48,207 nucleotides of DNA from Listeria floridensis FSL S10-1187 (GCF_000525875.1 NZ_AODF01000030.1:1-48207), one strand, 5' to 3'; counted from the first letter of the stretch, positions 17,024 through 26,170 are shown. Made by a program: numbers and translations. The notes: generated from the sequence alone by a model not told the origin.

Positions 17024-18265
17024 ATGAAAATTTTACGAAATTACGCATTTACGATCTGCCTGTTACTTGGCATTATTCTAGGCGGACTTGCTGGGGTTAT
17101 CTTCGGTGCCAAGACAGAAATCGTCAAACCAATTGGTGATATTTTCCTCAATTTGATGTTTGTCGTTATCGTTCCGCTCGTTTTTCTAAGCGTCAGTTCA
17201 GCAATCGCCAACATGAAACAAATGGCGCGGCTCGGCAAAATTATCGGCACTACTTTTATCGTTTTCTTTATTACGGCCATGCTTGCAGCTATTATTGCCT
17301 TCATTGGCGTTAAAATCTTCAACCCGCTTCACAATGTGGACACTTCAGCTCTGCTTTCTAATTTACCAAAGATCGAAACCGATACGGGTAAGAGTATAGG
17401 TGAAATTCTAGTCAGCACATTTACAGTTTCTGACTTCCTCGATTTATTTACTAAATCGAACTTGCTTCCACTTATCATCTTCTCGATTCTCTTTGGTGTT
17501 GCCACCACAATGGCTGGCGAAAAAGGACGAGCAGTTGCGGATCTGCTTAGTTCTGCTACCGAAGTCATCTTAAAAATCGTGAAGCTCATCATGTATGCCG
17601 CCCCAATCGGACTCGGCTGCTATTTCGCAGTTACAGTAGGTCAGCTCGGCCCGCAAATCATCAGCGGCTATCTCAATGCCTTCTTGCTCTACTTGGTCCT
17701 AACCGTTATTTATTTTTTCGGCATGAATACACTCTACGCCTTCACAGCTGGCGGCAAAACAGGAATTCGGACATTCTGGAAAAACGTATTTACACCTGCC
17801 ATAACAGCCGTCGCAACATCATCGAGCGCCGCTTGTATCCCAGTGAACCTTGTGGCAACGAAAAAAATGGGTGTTCCAGATGACATCGCAGAAACAGTGA
17901 TTCCGCTTGGAGCAAACACCCATAAAGACGGTTCCGTTATCGGCGGTATTCTCAAAATTACATTCTTATTCACATTGTTCGGCAAGGACATGTCGAGTAT
18001 CGGTAGCATCGCAGCGATCCTAGGCGTAGCATTTTTGGTTGGTGCCGTAATGGGTGCTATCCCAAGCGGCGGTATGACAGGGGAATTGCTTATCTGCGCA
18101 GTATTCGGTTTTCCGCCAGAACTTGTTGCCACCATCATGATTATCAGTACCATTATTGATGTTCCTGCAACCTTGCTGAACTCAACCGGAAACACAGTCT
18201 GTGCAATGCTTGTTGCACGTTTTGTCGAAGGAAAAGACTGGCTGAGGAAAAAAATAACAGCCTAA
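17024..18265 (+). CDS. dicarboxylate/amino acid:cation symporter (DAACS family)
   Basis: A 413-residue sodium- or proton-coupled symporter of the GltP/SstT family. The hallmark re-entrant loops and binding motifs are present: AVATSSSAACIPVNL (serine-rich HP1), GANTHKDGSVIGG in TM7, and IPSGGMTGELL followed by DVPATLLNSTGNTVCAMLV in TM8. The SSSA and NTHKDG motifs resemble serine/threonine transporter SstT-like members, so serine or threonine is a possible substrate; acidic amino acids are less likely because the usual TM8 arginine is not evident. RBS GAAAGG. Followed by its own terminator. It begins a segment apparently absent from L. monocytogenes at this place. Confidence 0.9.
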   Translation: MKILRNYAFTICLLLGIILGGLAGVIFGAKTEIVKPIGDIFLNLMFVVIVPLVFLSVSSAIANMKQMARLGKIIGTTFIVFFITAMLAAIIAFIGVKIFNPLHNVDTSALLSNLPKIETDTGKSIGEILVSTFTVSDFLDLFTKSNLLPLIIFSILFGVATTMAGEKGRAVADLLSSATEVILKIVKLIMYAAPIGLGCYFAVTVGQLGPQIISGYLNAFLLYLVLTVIYFFGMNTLYAFTAGGKTGIRTFWKNVFTPAITAVATSSSAACIPVNLVATKKMGVPDDIAETVIPLGANTHKDGSVIGGILKITFLFTLFGKDMSSIGSIAAILGVAFLVGAVMGAIPSGGMTGELLICAVFGFPPELVATIMIISTIIDVPATLLNSTGNTVCAMLVARFVEGKDWLRKKITA

Positions 18266-18287
18266 CTAAATTTATCTACTCAAATTT

Positions 18288-18316
18288 GAGCAGTTTTCTG
18301 GAACTGCTCTTTTTTG
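18288..18316 (+). terminator. terminator of the symporter gene
   Basis: GAGCAGTT-N6-AACTGCTC followed by seven T. Confidence 0.9.
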
Positions 18317-18321
18317 CGGTT

Positions 18322-18346
18322 TATAATAAAAATGTAAGCGCTATAT
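18322..18346 (+). promoter_or_regulatory. -10 element and near-consensus cre site of the SDR gene
   Basis: TATAAT (18322-18327) is followed at once by ATGTAAGCGCTATAT (18332-18346), 14 of 15 matches to the cre pattern WTGNAANCGNWNNCW. The -35 is poor and overlaps the preceding terminator. The position just downstream of the -10 fits CcpA repression. Confidence 0.55.
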
Positions 18347-18369
18347 CAATCGAAAGGGGATTTATCAAG

Positions 18370-19119
18370 ATGAGATTAAAAGACAAAGTTGCGATCATCA
18401 CAGGAGCTGCTGGAGGACAAGGAAAAGCTGAAGCACTTTTATTTGCTAAAGAAGGTGCCATTGTTATTGCGACCGACATGCAAAAAGAACTACTTGATAA
18501 AACTGGGGAAGAAATTAAAGCTATCAGTCCAAAGTCAGAAGTCTTAACACACAATGTGGCAAGCGATGAAGATTGGAAGAAAGTTATTGATCTAGCCCTA
18601 GAAAAATTCGGCCGTGTTGATATCTTAGTTAATAATGCGGGAATCAGTACAGAACTTAATATCGTGAATACAAGCATTGAAAAGTGGGATCAAGTGCTTG
18701 ATGTAAACTTAAAAGGAACATTTCTCGGTATGCGTCACGTTATTCCGCTCATGGAAAAAAATGGCGGCGGTTCAATCGTCAATATTTCTTCGATTGCTGG
18801 CTTAACGGGCGGCTCCGGCGCAAGTGCCTATACAGCTTCAAAAGGCGCTGTTCGTTTACTTACCAAAGCAGTAGCAGTTGACTATGCAAAACAAAACATT
18901 CGCTGCAACTCCGTTCACCCAGGCTATATTGAAACACCAATGACTAAGCAGTTATTTGAGAACGAAGATACTCGCGGCTGGTTCCAATCACTCACACCGC
19001 TACCAAGACTTGGTCAATCTATTGATATCGCTTATGGCGTTCTTTATCTCGCAAGTGATGAATCTAGTTTTGTTACAGGTATTGAGCTACCAGTTGATGG
19101 CGGCTATTACGCACAATAA
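18370..19119 (+). CDS. short-chain dehydrogenase/reductase (SDR)
   Basis: A 249-residue classical SDR oxidoreductase. The dinucleotide site is TGAAGGQGKAEA (the first Gly of the usual GxxxGxG is preserved as GAAGGQG), NNAG is present (DILVNNAGIS), catalytic Ser in NISSIAG and the YxxxK pair in AYTASKGAV. The C-terminus VTGIELPVDGGYYAQ is typical. The aspartate after the second strand (ATDMQ) suggests NAD preference. The substrate cannot be told; glucose, hydroxysteroid-like or 3-oxoacyl substrates occur in relatives. Start at 18370 with AAAGGGG upstream; an in-frame extension upstream would cover the promoter. A cre-like site suggests catabolite control. Confidence 0.9.
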   Translation: MRLKDKVAIITGAAGGQGKAEALLFAKEGAIVIATDMQKELLDKTGEEIKAISPKSEVLTHNVASDEDWKKVIDLALEKFGRVDILVNNAGISTELNIVNTSIEKWDQVLDVNLKGTFLGMRHVIPLMEKNGGGSIVNISSIAGLTGGSGASAYTASKGAVRLLTKAVAVDYAKQNIRCNSVHPGYIETPMTKQLFENEDTRGWFQSLTPLPRLGQSIDIAYGVLYLASDESSFVTGIELPVDGGYYAQ

Positions 19120-19131
19120 ACGTTTCTATTC

Positions 19132-19164
19132 AAGAGAAGGAGAAAATTCTCCTTCTCTTTTTTT
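19132..19164 (+). terminator. terminator of the SDR gene
   Basis: Perfect 13-bp stem AAGAGAAGGAGAA / TTCTCCTTCTCTT with a two-base loop and a T-run. Confidence 0.93.
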
Positions 19165-19280
19165 GTTCCTCCCCTTCTTTCTAAAATCAGTTTGTGCTAC
19201 AATGAGTAAAGCGTGAAAAGATGGAACTTTAAGTAAGTTTTAAAACATCTTCGAGCTGATTAAATTTGGAGGTGTACCAA

Positions 19281-20430
19281 ATGAGCAGCCACAATCTTTC
19301 CTTCCACAGAAAAAGTCCGGAAGAGTTGCTGAAACAAATTGAAAAACTGAAACGGGGAAAACTGAAAATATATGTCGGGTCGGCTCCTGGCGTCGGCAAA
19401 ACTTACCGCATGCTAACGGAAGCCCATGAACTTCAAAATGAGCAGATTGATATCGTGATCGGGCTTATCGAAACACATGGCAGAGCTGAAACTGCGGCTC
19501 TAATACCTGGATTGGAACAGTTGCCGCTGAAAGAAGTCGAATATGGCGGAAAAACCTATACGGATCTTGATGTAGATGCCATTATTGAACGCAATCCTGA
19601 GGTTGTTATTATTGATGAATTGGCGCATTCAAACGTACCTGGTTCATTGAATAAAAAACGTTATGAAGACGTTCAAAGAATACTCGATCATCGGATTAAT
19701 GTCATTACCGCTGTCAATATTCAGCATTTAGAAAGCCTGCGTACGGTTATCCATGACATCACAGGAGTCTCAGTACGCGAACGCATCCCTGACAGTATTC
19801 TCGATGCGGCCGATGAAGTGATCTTGATTGACACCACTGCTGAAACTTTACAAAAGCGCTTAAAAGAAGGAAAAATTTACAAAAAAGAAAAGATCGAGCA
19901 ATCACTTGAAAACTTTTTTACTACTAAAAATTTATCAGCATTACGTGAAATTGCCCTTCGTGAAGTAGCAGACGATGTTGATGATAAAGCGGACAAAAAA
20001 GCCGCTCGTCTTCGCGCCGCAATGATGAATGAAAAAATTCTTGTTTGCATCAAAAACGATGCCAATGCAGAAAAATTAATTCGCCGCGGCTTCCGTATCG
20101 CAGATCGTCTCAGAAGCGAGTTGTACATCTTAACCGCCATTGACCGAGAGCTTTCCGAGCTTCCAGAAAAAGTTCAGCAAGAATATAAAGAATGGCAGGA
20201 GCTGGCCGAACAATTCCATGCCCGCTTTTTAATCGAACCAATTCAAGAACGTAAAATTTCACAAGTGATTACCGATGTCGCCAATCAAAAACACATTACT
20301 CAAATCATTTTAGGACAATCCGTGAAGTCTCGCGTGGAAGAGCTGGCAAAGGGCTCGATCGTAAATGCGATTATGCGGCAGACAGATGGTGTTGATATTC
20401 ATATCGTTGCAAACTCCAGAAAAAAATTAA
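19281..20430 (+). CDS. stand-alone KdpD sensor plus USP domain, lacking the histidine kinase; one frame break
   Basis: About 382 residues, less than half of full KdpD (~890). It contains the KdpD N-terminal domain with Walker A GSAPGVGKT and Walker B VVIIDELAHSN, then HRINVITAVNIQHLESL, and a universal-stress-like domain (~245-380) ending with ILGQSVKSRVEEL and DIHIVANSRKN. No membrane helices, DHp or ATPase kinase domain follow. The frame runs on past a terminator hairpin unless one A is removed from the A7 run at 20420-20426, which puts a TAA at 20428-20430; this is the better end. The ATG at 19281 follows GGAGGTG. KdpD senses K+ and, in some firmicutes, c-di-AMP through the USP domain. The serine-rich part of that motif is not apparent here. 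No kdpE or kdpFABC is nearby. Confidence 0.88.
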
Positions 20431-20476
20431 AAAACAAGGCAAGAAAATCCATCAATAGATTTTCTTGCCTTGTTTT
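20431..20476. terminator. bidirectional terminator
   Basis: Arms of 19 bases centred on AACAAGGCAAGAAAATC / GATTTTCTTGCCTTGTT with a short loop. It serves the KdpD-like gene and, from the other side, the TetR operon. Confidence 0.92.
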
Positions 20477-21138
20477 ATTTGGCTAGTCCGTTCAAAATAT
20501 ATTCAACAGTATCTTTCACCTCTTGCTCATCTTCCCAAGCTGCGTCCGGCATGACAACGAAACGAGTTAATAAAAAACCGACAACATTCGTAATCAACGC
20601 GCGCATAATCGTGCTGTTTGGCATGTCATTAAGCTCCCCTTTTTCCTTATAATAATTAATCAGTTGATCAAAATGGCCTTTAACATGCGTCATAAAAATA
20701 TCGGCAAATTGGAGCCGTAACTCATCGTGATACATCAGCTCCATGAAATAAATCTTCAGCACTTTGCCATTGTCCTGAGCGAACTCAAAGCGATTACGAA
20801 TCATCGCTTCAAGAAATGCTCGAAAGCTCGGGTATTCCTGTTCCAAAACTTCATTTGCAAAATCCTGTGCCAAAAACGGGATAACCCCTTCAACCAGTGT
20901 TGGCATTGTGATCGCCATTAATAAATCTTTTTTTGTTTTATAATGCCTGAAAATTGTCCCTTCTGCAACCCCAGCACGCCTTGCAATTTCGCTTGTGCTT
21001 GTAGCTGAAAACCCTTTTTCAGCAAAAAGTTCAATTGCTGCATGCAAGATATTTTTTTTGTTTCTCGCTCATACGTTGATCTTTCTCTGTCACATCTAAA
21101 ATCTGCCTTAATAAATCAGGCTGTTTCTTATTCTCCAT
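20475..21138 (-). CDS. TetR-family regulator of the adjacent ABC exporter; one frame break
   Basis: About 220 residues after repair. The helix-turn-helix reads HAAIELFAEKGFSATSTSEIARRAGVAEGTIFRHYKTKKDLL, typical of TetR. The remainder is the helical ligand domain. The T8 run at 21052-21059 breaks the frame; removing one base joins the N-terminus MENKKQPDLLRQIL to KNILHAAIELF. The start at 21138 has GAGGAGAAGG upstream. It lies 17 bases after the ABC permease stop, so it is the third gene of the exporter operon and most likely autorepresses it at the palindrome 23029-23042. Recalled counterpart: lmo0926. Confidence 0.88.
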
Positions 21139-21155
21139 TTAGACCTTCTCCTCTA

Positions 21156-22283
21156 TTAAATTTTTCGATATTTTTTTAATGCAAAAATATTAAGCAGCAA
21201 GAATACCGCTACAAATCCAAGTAGCACATAGAAATCGCCGGCGAACCCGCTAAATCCTTCACCGCGAATCATGATAGCTTTAAGCGCTTCAGCCCCGTAA
21301 TACATCGGCATAATATGACCTAACCACTGTAACCAGTCCGCCATTCCTTCAAGCGGAAAAATCCCGCAGAATAGAATTTGAGGAACGATCACAATTGGAA
21401 TAAACTGGATAATTTGAAATTCATTATTCGCAAATGTAGAAAGTAGCATTCCAAGTGCGAGCGATACCATCGCGAGCGTGAGCGTAATCAAAAAGACATA
21501 CCAAATGGAACCGTTTTGAATCATTCCGAGCACGTGAATTGAGTAAATCGCAACAAGAATCGACTGTAGCAGAGCAAAAATTCCAAATCCAATCATATAG
21601 CCCAGTTCAATTTCGTATCGCTTAATCGGCGTTACAAGAAGCCGCTCGAGCGTTCCTGTAGTTCGTTCTCGCAAGAAGGAAATCCCTGCAATCAAAAAGA
21701 CAAAGAAGAAAACGAAGAAGCCAATAAAAATCGGGCCGATCGTATCAAAATAAGTCGTATCCTGATCGCCATATAAATAACTGACTTCGATCTTCAATTT
21801 TGATCCAGTGTTAGGCATAGCCGCCTGAGCCTTAAAAGCTGTTCCTGTTTGCGCTTCTAATTGCTTCATAGCTTGTTTCAGTGAAGCACCAGCCGTTTTT
21901 AGTTCAGCCGCCTGCTGCTCCATCAACGCACCTTGAAGCTTTGCAGCGATTTGGCTACTAACAGAAGGATCGCTATTTTTATACGTCACTTTCAGTTTTC
22001 CATCATCTAGACGTAAAAAGGCATCGAGTTTGTCCTCTTTGATCTTGGCCTCTGGATCAGCATTCTTGCCGTATTTTTTCACAGTCAGCTCTTTATCTTT
22101 AAGGGCTTTCGAAAACGACGCATCAAACCCGTAAGTCCCAATTTTTGGCTCCACTGACGTGCTGTTAAACATGTAGTTGAGGAGTGTAATTAGCAGAATT
22201 GGGGCAAGAAACATCAGAGCGAGCGTTCGTTTATCGTGCCGAAACTGATTAACAATTCGTTTTACAATCGCTAGAACTCTCAT
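21156..22283 (-). CDS. ABC-2 type transporter permease
   Basis: A 375-residue permease with the ABC-2 layout of the YhbS/YdhR-like drug exporter class: an N-terminal helix (ALMFLAPILLITLLNYMF), a ~150-residue extracytoplasmic domain, then five C-terminal helices with the RERTTGTLERLLVTPIKRYEIELGYMIGF coupling region. It starts with ATG inside the stop of the ATPase gene (ATGA overlap), which means translational coupling. With the ATPase and TetR it forms a regulated exporter; the substrate is unknown but drug or lipid export is usual. Confidence 0.92.
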   Translation of the reverse strand: MRVLAIVKRIVNQFRHDKRTLALMFLAPILLITLLNYMFNSTSVEPKIGTYGFDASFSKALKDKELTVKKYGKNADPEAKIKEDKLDAFLRLDDGKLKVTYKNSDPSVSSQIAAKLQGALMEQQAAELKTAGASLKQAMKQLEAQTGTAFKAQAAMPNTGSKLKIEVSYLYGDQDTTYFDTIGPIFIGFFVFFFVFLIAGISFLRERTTGTLERLLVTPIKRYEIELGYMIGFGIFALLQSILVAIYSIHVLGMIQNGSIWYVFLITLTLAMVSLALGMLLSTFANNEFQIIQFIPIVIVPQILFCGIFPLEGMADWLQWLGHIMPMYYGAEALKAIMIRGEGFSGFAGDFYVLLGFVAVFLLLNIFALKKYRKI

Positions 22284-23002
22284 TTTTCTTCCCTCCCAAA
22301 TGCAAGAAAGACATCCTCAAGATTCGCGCTTCCCGTCTCCATCTTAAGTTCCTCTGGAGTTCCGGCAGCAATCAGATGCCCATCCCGAATCATTGCCAGT
22401 CGGTCACATTTTTCCGCTTCATCCATCACATGTGTTGTAACCAAGATCGCCTTCCCCGCGTTTTTCAGTGTCGTCAGTTCCGCCCAAATCGAGCGCCGAA
22501 GCTCAGGATCAATCCCAACCGTCGGCTCGTCCAAGATTAATACAGCGGGGTCAGATAAGACAGCTATTGCCAAGGAAAGCCGCCGTTTCATGCCACCAGA
22601 AAAATCACCGACTTTTTTCCCGAGCTCATTCGTTAAATTGACAAGCCCGGCTGCATATTGAATCCGATTTTGTTTTTCTTTTCCTTTCAAATGATAAAGC
22701 GAAGCGAAGAAATCCAGGTTTTCAAGGGCTGTTAAATCCGTGTAAAGCGCATCTGATTGTGCCATATAGCCAATCCGCTCGATCACATCCAAATTCGGCA
22801 TCGCATGATCAAGTACTGTAACACTTCCGCTCTTTGGTTTTTCCATCCCGATAATCGCTTTCACAAGAGTTGTCTTCCCGGCACCAGATGGCCCGATTAA
22901 ACCGAAAATTTCTCCCTTCTTTACTTGCATGGTTAAATCAACTAACACTTGTTTTTTCTTAAAACTGATTACAAGAGACTGTGCTTCTATCATCGTTTCC
23001 AC
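22280..23002 (-). CDS. ABC transporter ATP-binding protein
   Basis: A 240-residue ATPase. Walker A is GPSGAGKTT, the Q-loop region GYMAQSDALY, signature FSGGMKRRLSLA, Walker B AVLILDEPTVGIDP and the H-loop VTTHVMDEAEK. I chose the GTG at 23002 because AAGGAG lies 8 bases upstream; the next ATG (VETM) is too far from it. The gene is first in the operon ATPase-permease-tetR, behind a TetR-type operator. Confidence 0.92.
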   Translation of the reverse strand: METMIEAQSLVISFKKKQVLVDLTMQVKKGEIFGLIGPSGAGKTTLVKAIIGMEKPKSGSVTVLDHAMPNLDVIERIGYMAQSDALYTDLTALENLDFFASLYHLKGKEKQNRIQYAAGLVNLTNELGKKVGDFSGGMKRRLSLAIAVLSDPAVLILDEPTVGIDPELRRSIWAELTTLKNAGKAILVTTHVMDEAEKCDRLAMIRDGHLIAAGTPEELKMETGSANLEDVFLAFGREEK

Positions 23003-23028
23003 TTTTTTCACTCCTTGTTCATTTAATG

Positions 23029-23074
23029 AGTGAGTACTCACTTTTATTATCGCAAGTATCTGTATTTTTGTAAA
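23029..23074 (-). promoter_or_regulatory. exporter promoter with TetR-type operator
   Basis: Minus strand: -35 TTTACA (23069-23074), 17-base spacer, -10 GATAAT (23046-23051). Immediately downstream is the perfect 14-bp palindrome AGTGAGTACTCACT (23029-23042), covering the expected start of transcription. This form of site is common for TetR repressors of drug exporters. Confidence 0.82.
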
Positions 23075-23079
23075 GAAAA

Positions 23080-23104
23080 AACCATTCTGCTTGTGAGAAT
23101 GGTT
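23080..23104 (-). terminator. terminator of coaA
   Basis: AACCATTCT-N7-AGAATGGTT followed on the minus strand by TTTTTTCTTT; the stem overlaps the coaA stop codon. Confidence 0.85.
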
Positions 23105-24023
23105 ATTTTCGCAAGTACACATTGCTGATTAAATGGTTGCTGCCTTTGCGCAAAATTAAATCCGCCCGGTACTTAGTTCGTTCAATATTCTCTTTTAAAT
23201 TGGGGCCATTGATGGTATCCCAAATCTCGCTTGCATACGCAGCTGCTTTCGCCTCGCTGTAGTCCGTATATTTATGGAAATAAGAACTTTCATCTTGAAA
23301 AGCTGTTTCACGCAACATAAAAAAGCGCTCTAGATACCAGCGTTCAATGTTTTCTTCTTCTGCATCAAGATAGATAGAAAAGTCGAAGAAATCGCTAGGG
23401 AAGAAAAGTTCATCCGGATCAGATTGCAGAACATTGATACCTTCTACGATGACGATATCTGGATTTGAAAGTTTGCGGGTTTCTGGTAAAACATCGTAAG
23501 TTAGATGGGAATAGAGCGGGACTTCCACGCTCTTTTTATTGTTTTTCAGTTCGACAAGAAAATCCATGAACCGTTTTTTATCATAACTTTCTGGGAATCC
23601 TTTTTTATCCATGAGGTGAAGCCGCTCAAGTTCCTTATTCGGGTACAAAAAGCCATCTGTTGTAACCAGCTCCACTTCGCGGGTTTTAGAGAACCAACGA
23701 TCAAGCATCAGCTTTAATACACGTGCGGTTGTACTTTTTCCAACGGCAACACTTCCGGCCAGCGCAATGATAAACGGTGGACGTTCTTCTTTTTTCTTCA
23801 AGTATTCCATCTTTTCGCCATGAATAAAAATAGCTTCATGGTACTGGATTGCGATCAATTTGATCAGTGGCAAATAGATTTCCGATATATCGGAGAGCGA
23901 AATTCGATCATTTAATCCGCGAATCTGCTCGAGTTCTTCCTGTGTCAAAATTTGATCTTTACTTACTTCCAGTTCCCGCCATTTTTCACGCGGAAAGTGA
24001 TAGTAATGCGTGTATTCATTCAT
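23103..24023 (-). CDS. coaA: type I pantothenate kinase
   Basis: A 306-residue P-loop kinase that phosphorylates pantothenate, the first step of coenzyme A synthesis. Motifs: Walker A GSVAVGKST, then VTTDGFLYPNKELE, the lid region SYDKKRFMDFL, and VIVEGINVLQ. Length and C-terminus are normal for CoaA. The start MNEYTHYYHF at 24023 has AAAGGGTGG upstream; the longer in-frame reading has no such site. Recalled counterpart: lmo0922. Confidence 0.95.
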   Translation of the reverse strand: MNEYTHYYHFPREKWRELEVSKDQILTQEELEQIRGLNDRISLSDISEIYLPLIKLIAIQYHEAIFIHGEKMEYLKKKEERPPFIIALAGSVAVGKSTTARVLKLMLDRWFSKTREVELVTTDGFLYPNKELERLHLMDKKGFPESYDKKRFMDFLVELKNNKKSVEVPLYSHLTYDVLPETRKLSNPDIVIVEGINVLQSDPDELFFPSDFFDFSIYLDAEEENIERWYLERFFMLRETAFQDESSYFHKYTDYSEAKAAAYASEIWDTINGPNLKENIERTKYRADLILRKGSNHLISNVYLRK

Positions 24024-24113
24024 GGTCAAAAGCCACCCTTTGTTCATTTCGTGAAAACGTAAACAGTTTACTGAATTAGCATACCTTATGCGGCACAATT
24101 CCGCAAGATTTAA

Positions 24114-24953
24114 TTAATATTTTCGGTAAACATACACATCTTTTGGTTTAGCTATTTGATTGTATTTGGTTACATCGAGTGCTGGGATTTTCATTTTGAA
24201 CGGCGCATAATACTCTTCTGTAATGGTTCCTGTGACGGAAAGCCACGCATCATTTTCAAACTTAGCTTGTTCAGGCATGTTAGCAAGCATTCCAAAAACA
24301 CCAGAATCAGCAACACAGTGGATAATTCCAAAACGGAATAAGAACAAATGAGCATCTTTTAAAACGGGGTCATTATAAACAAAGCCAGTGAAACTGATCG
24401 TTCGACCAGTAAATTCGCCTGGATAGTTATACAGAATTTCCATCGTCATTAAATAGTTGCTGTCTGTTACGATAATCGGATCTTGTTTCAAGATTTGTTC
24501 TTTCTCGCGCTCAATCATTTTTTGGTAATCGGATTTCCCGAAATAGCCGCTCGTATCGGGACGCAAAAATTGGTTTTGAGCGTAAGGATCATCACCAGCC
24601 GCATTATTTTTCGGAAAGTGAAAGCCTTTCGCACTGACAATTGTAGAATCAAGGGTTGCAATCGGAAATAAGAAACCAGCAACAAGCGGATACCCGAGCA
24701 GACCATAAACGATTATTTTTTTAAGAACAGTATTTTCGCCGCTGTGGGAATGCCCCAGATGATCATGTTTTTTAGGTTGATCTTCATCACGGAACACCAT
24801 AATCAACTGAATCACGGCGAGCAAGAAGGCCGCGATCATTGCTGAGAACGACAGATAGGCATATTTCATGTTGATATATTTACTGATCTCACCAGAAATG
24901 TGTAAAAACATCAAGTAAAAGCCGAAACCGAACAGTATAAAGGCTCGCAACAT
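24114..24953 (-). CDS. YcgQ-like membrane protein (TIGR03943 family) with His-rich loop
   Basis: A 279-residue protein with membrane helices at ~5-22, ~32-55 and ~83-105, then a soluble C-terminal domain of ~170 residues (EFTGRTISFTGFVYND ... GIIHCVADSGVFGML ... WLSVTGTI). It matches the TIGR03943/YcgQ family, which is regularly paired with a YcgR-type permease. A histidine-rich cytoplasmic stretch KKHDHLGHSHSGE lies between helices two and three, consistent with divalent metal binding. It lies 17 bases after the permease gene. Function unproven; zinc- or other metal-linked transport is inferred from the family and histidines. Confidence 0.85.
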   Translation of the reverse strand: MLRAFILFGFGFYLMFLHISGEISKYINMKYAYLSFSAMIAAFLLAVIQLIMVFRDEDQPKKHDHLGHSHSGENTVLKKIIVYGLLGYPLVAGFLFPIATLDSTIVSAKGFHFPKNNAAGDDPYAQNQFLRPDTSGYFGKSDYQKMIEREKEQILKQDPIIVTDSNYLMTMEILYNYPGEFTGRTISFTGFVYNDPVLKDAHLFLFRFGIIHCVADSGVFGMLANMPEQAKFENDAWLSVTGTITEEYYAPFKMKIPALDVTKYNQIAKPKDVYVYRKY

Positions 24954-24970
24954 AGCTAGTCAGCTCCTTT

Positions 24971-26058
24971 CTATATGATTAGTGCGTAAACGAACACGAT
25001 GATCGTCACAGCCGCAACGAGGAACAGCACAAATTTTGCTTTAAAAGATGCAAGCATCATCATCAGGTTTTTAATGTCGAGCATCGGGCCGAAAACAAGA
25101 AAAGCAACGATAGATTGGGTCGAAAACAAACTTCTAAATGAAGCGCCGATAAAGGCATCTGCTTCTGAACAAAGCGATAAAATAAAAGCCAAAACCATCA
25201 TCAGCAATATCGACAATACTGGACCATGTCCGATTGACATTAGGGTCGATGTTTTAATGTATGTTTGCATCGCAGAAGCCAGTAAAGCGCCAAATACCAA
25301 ATACTTGCCGACTGAAAAGAATTCATCGACGGCGTGAGTTGCTGTATGCCAGATTTTTGCACCGAAAGACAGCTCAGTATGATCATGTGGATTCGGGTCA
25401 TGCGCATGCACTGCTACTTCTTTGCCTTGAAGCGCGCTTGTTCCGGCAGCAAAATCATGTTCAGACTGCTGCTCGAAGGATACAATTTTAGAAGCTTGAG
25501 CGGGTTCTGATTTTTGCATACGGAGGCCAGGTGTAGTTTCAGAGACTAATGCTAGTTCTGTTGACAGTGCCGGAGCAGGGTGGCTATGCGGCTGAGTTAG
25601 CAGTTTTTTCTTTTTAAACCCTCTCCTTTATAGAAAAAGGCGATTAGATTGCCGACAATGAGAGCAACAACAAGGCTACCGATCACACGCAAAATGGGAA
25701 TTTCCCAGTTGCTCCCGAAGGCGACATAGGTCGAGAACAAGACAACCGGATTAATAATCGGCGCGGTTAACATAAAGGCAATACCTGCATGGAGCGGAAC
25801 GCCTTTTTGTAGCAAATTGCGAACAATTGGAACGATGCCACATTCGCAGGAGGGAAAGAAAACCCCGATGACAGAGCCGACAACCACCGCGAGAAAGCGG
25901 TTTTTCGGAATGACACGGGCGATCAATTTTTCGGAGATATACATTTGGATGAAGCTTGCAATGAACACCCCGATAAGGACAAACGGCAAAGCTTCAATTA
26001 AAATAGAGATGAATATGGTATTCATCTGCAGAAAAGAATCAGGTAAACGGCTGAACAA
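24971..26058 (-). CDS. YcgR/UPF0718-type permease (DUF318) with His-rich loop; one frame break
   Basis: About 362 residues after repair. The first half contains FFPSCECGIVPIVRNLLQKGVP and FMLTAPIINPVVLFSTYVAFG; the second half repeats the fold with SEADAFIGASFRS and FLVFGPMLDIKNLMMML, the signature of the UPF0718 permease family that includes arsenite-exporter-like proteins. The loop joining the halves carries HSHPAPAL and AVHAHDPNPHDHTE. The T6 run at 25604-25609 breaks the frame; one additional base joins KRKK to LLTQPHSHP. The start is a TTG at 26058 after AGAAGG. Operon partner of the YcgQ-like gene. Confidence 0.85.
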
Positions 26059-26140
26059 ATCTAGAACCTTCTTTCTCTTGCAAATCTTTGTTTATTTTAT
26101 GCTTCTTTCCATCAGAAATCAAGTCTCGGCTGCAAACAAA

Positions 26141-26170
26141 AAAGCGGAGGCGCGCCTCCGCTTTTTTTTA
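26141..26170. terminator. bidirectional terminator before ycgR operon / after Eis-like gene
   Basis: A perfect palindrome AAAGCGGAGGCG / CGCCTCCGCTTT with T-run; it follows the Eis-like stop on the minus strand. Confidence 0.9.

Noticed and set aside
20431..20486. C-terminal extension of the KdpD-like protein through the hairpin
   Set aside because: It is encoded by a perfect terminator; removing one A from the preceding A7 run gives a natural stop before it.
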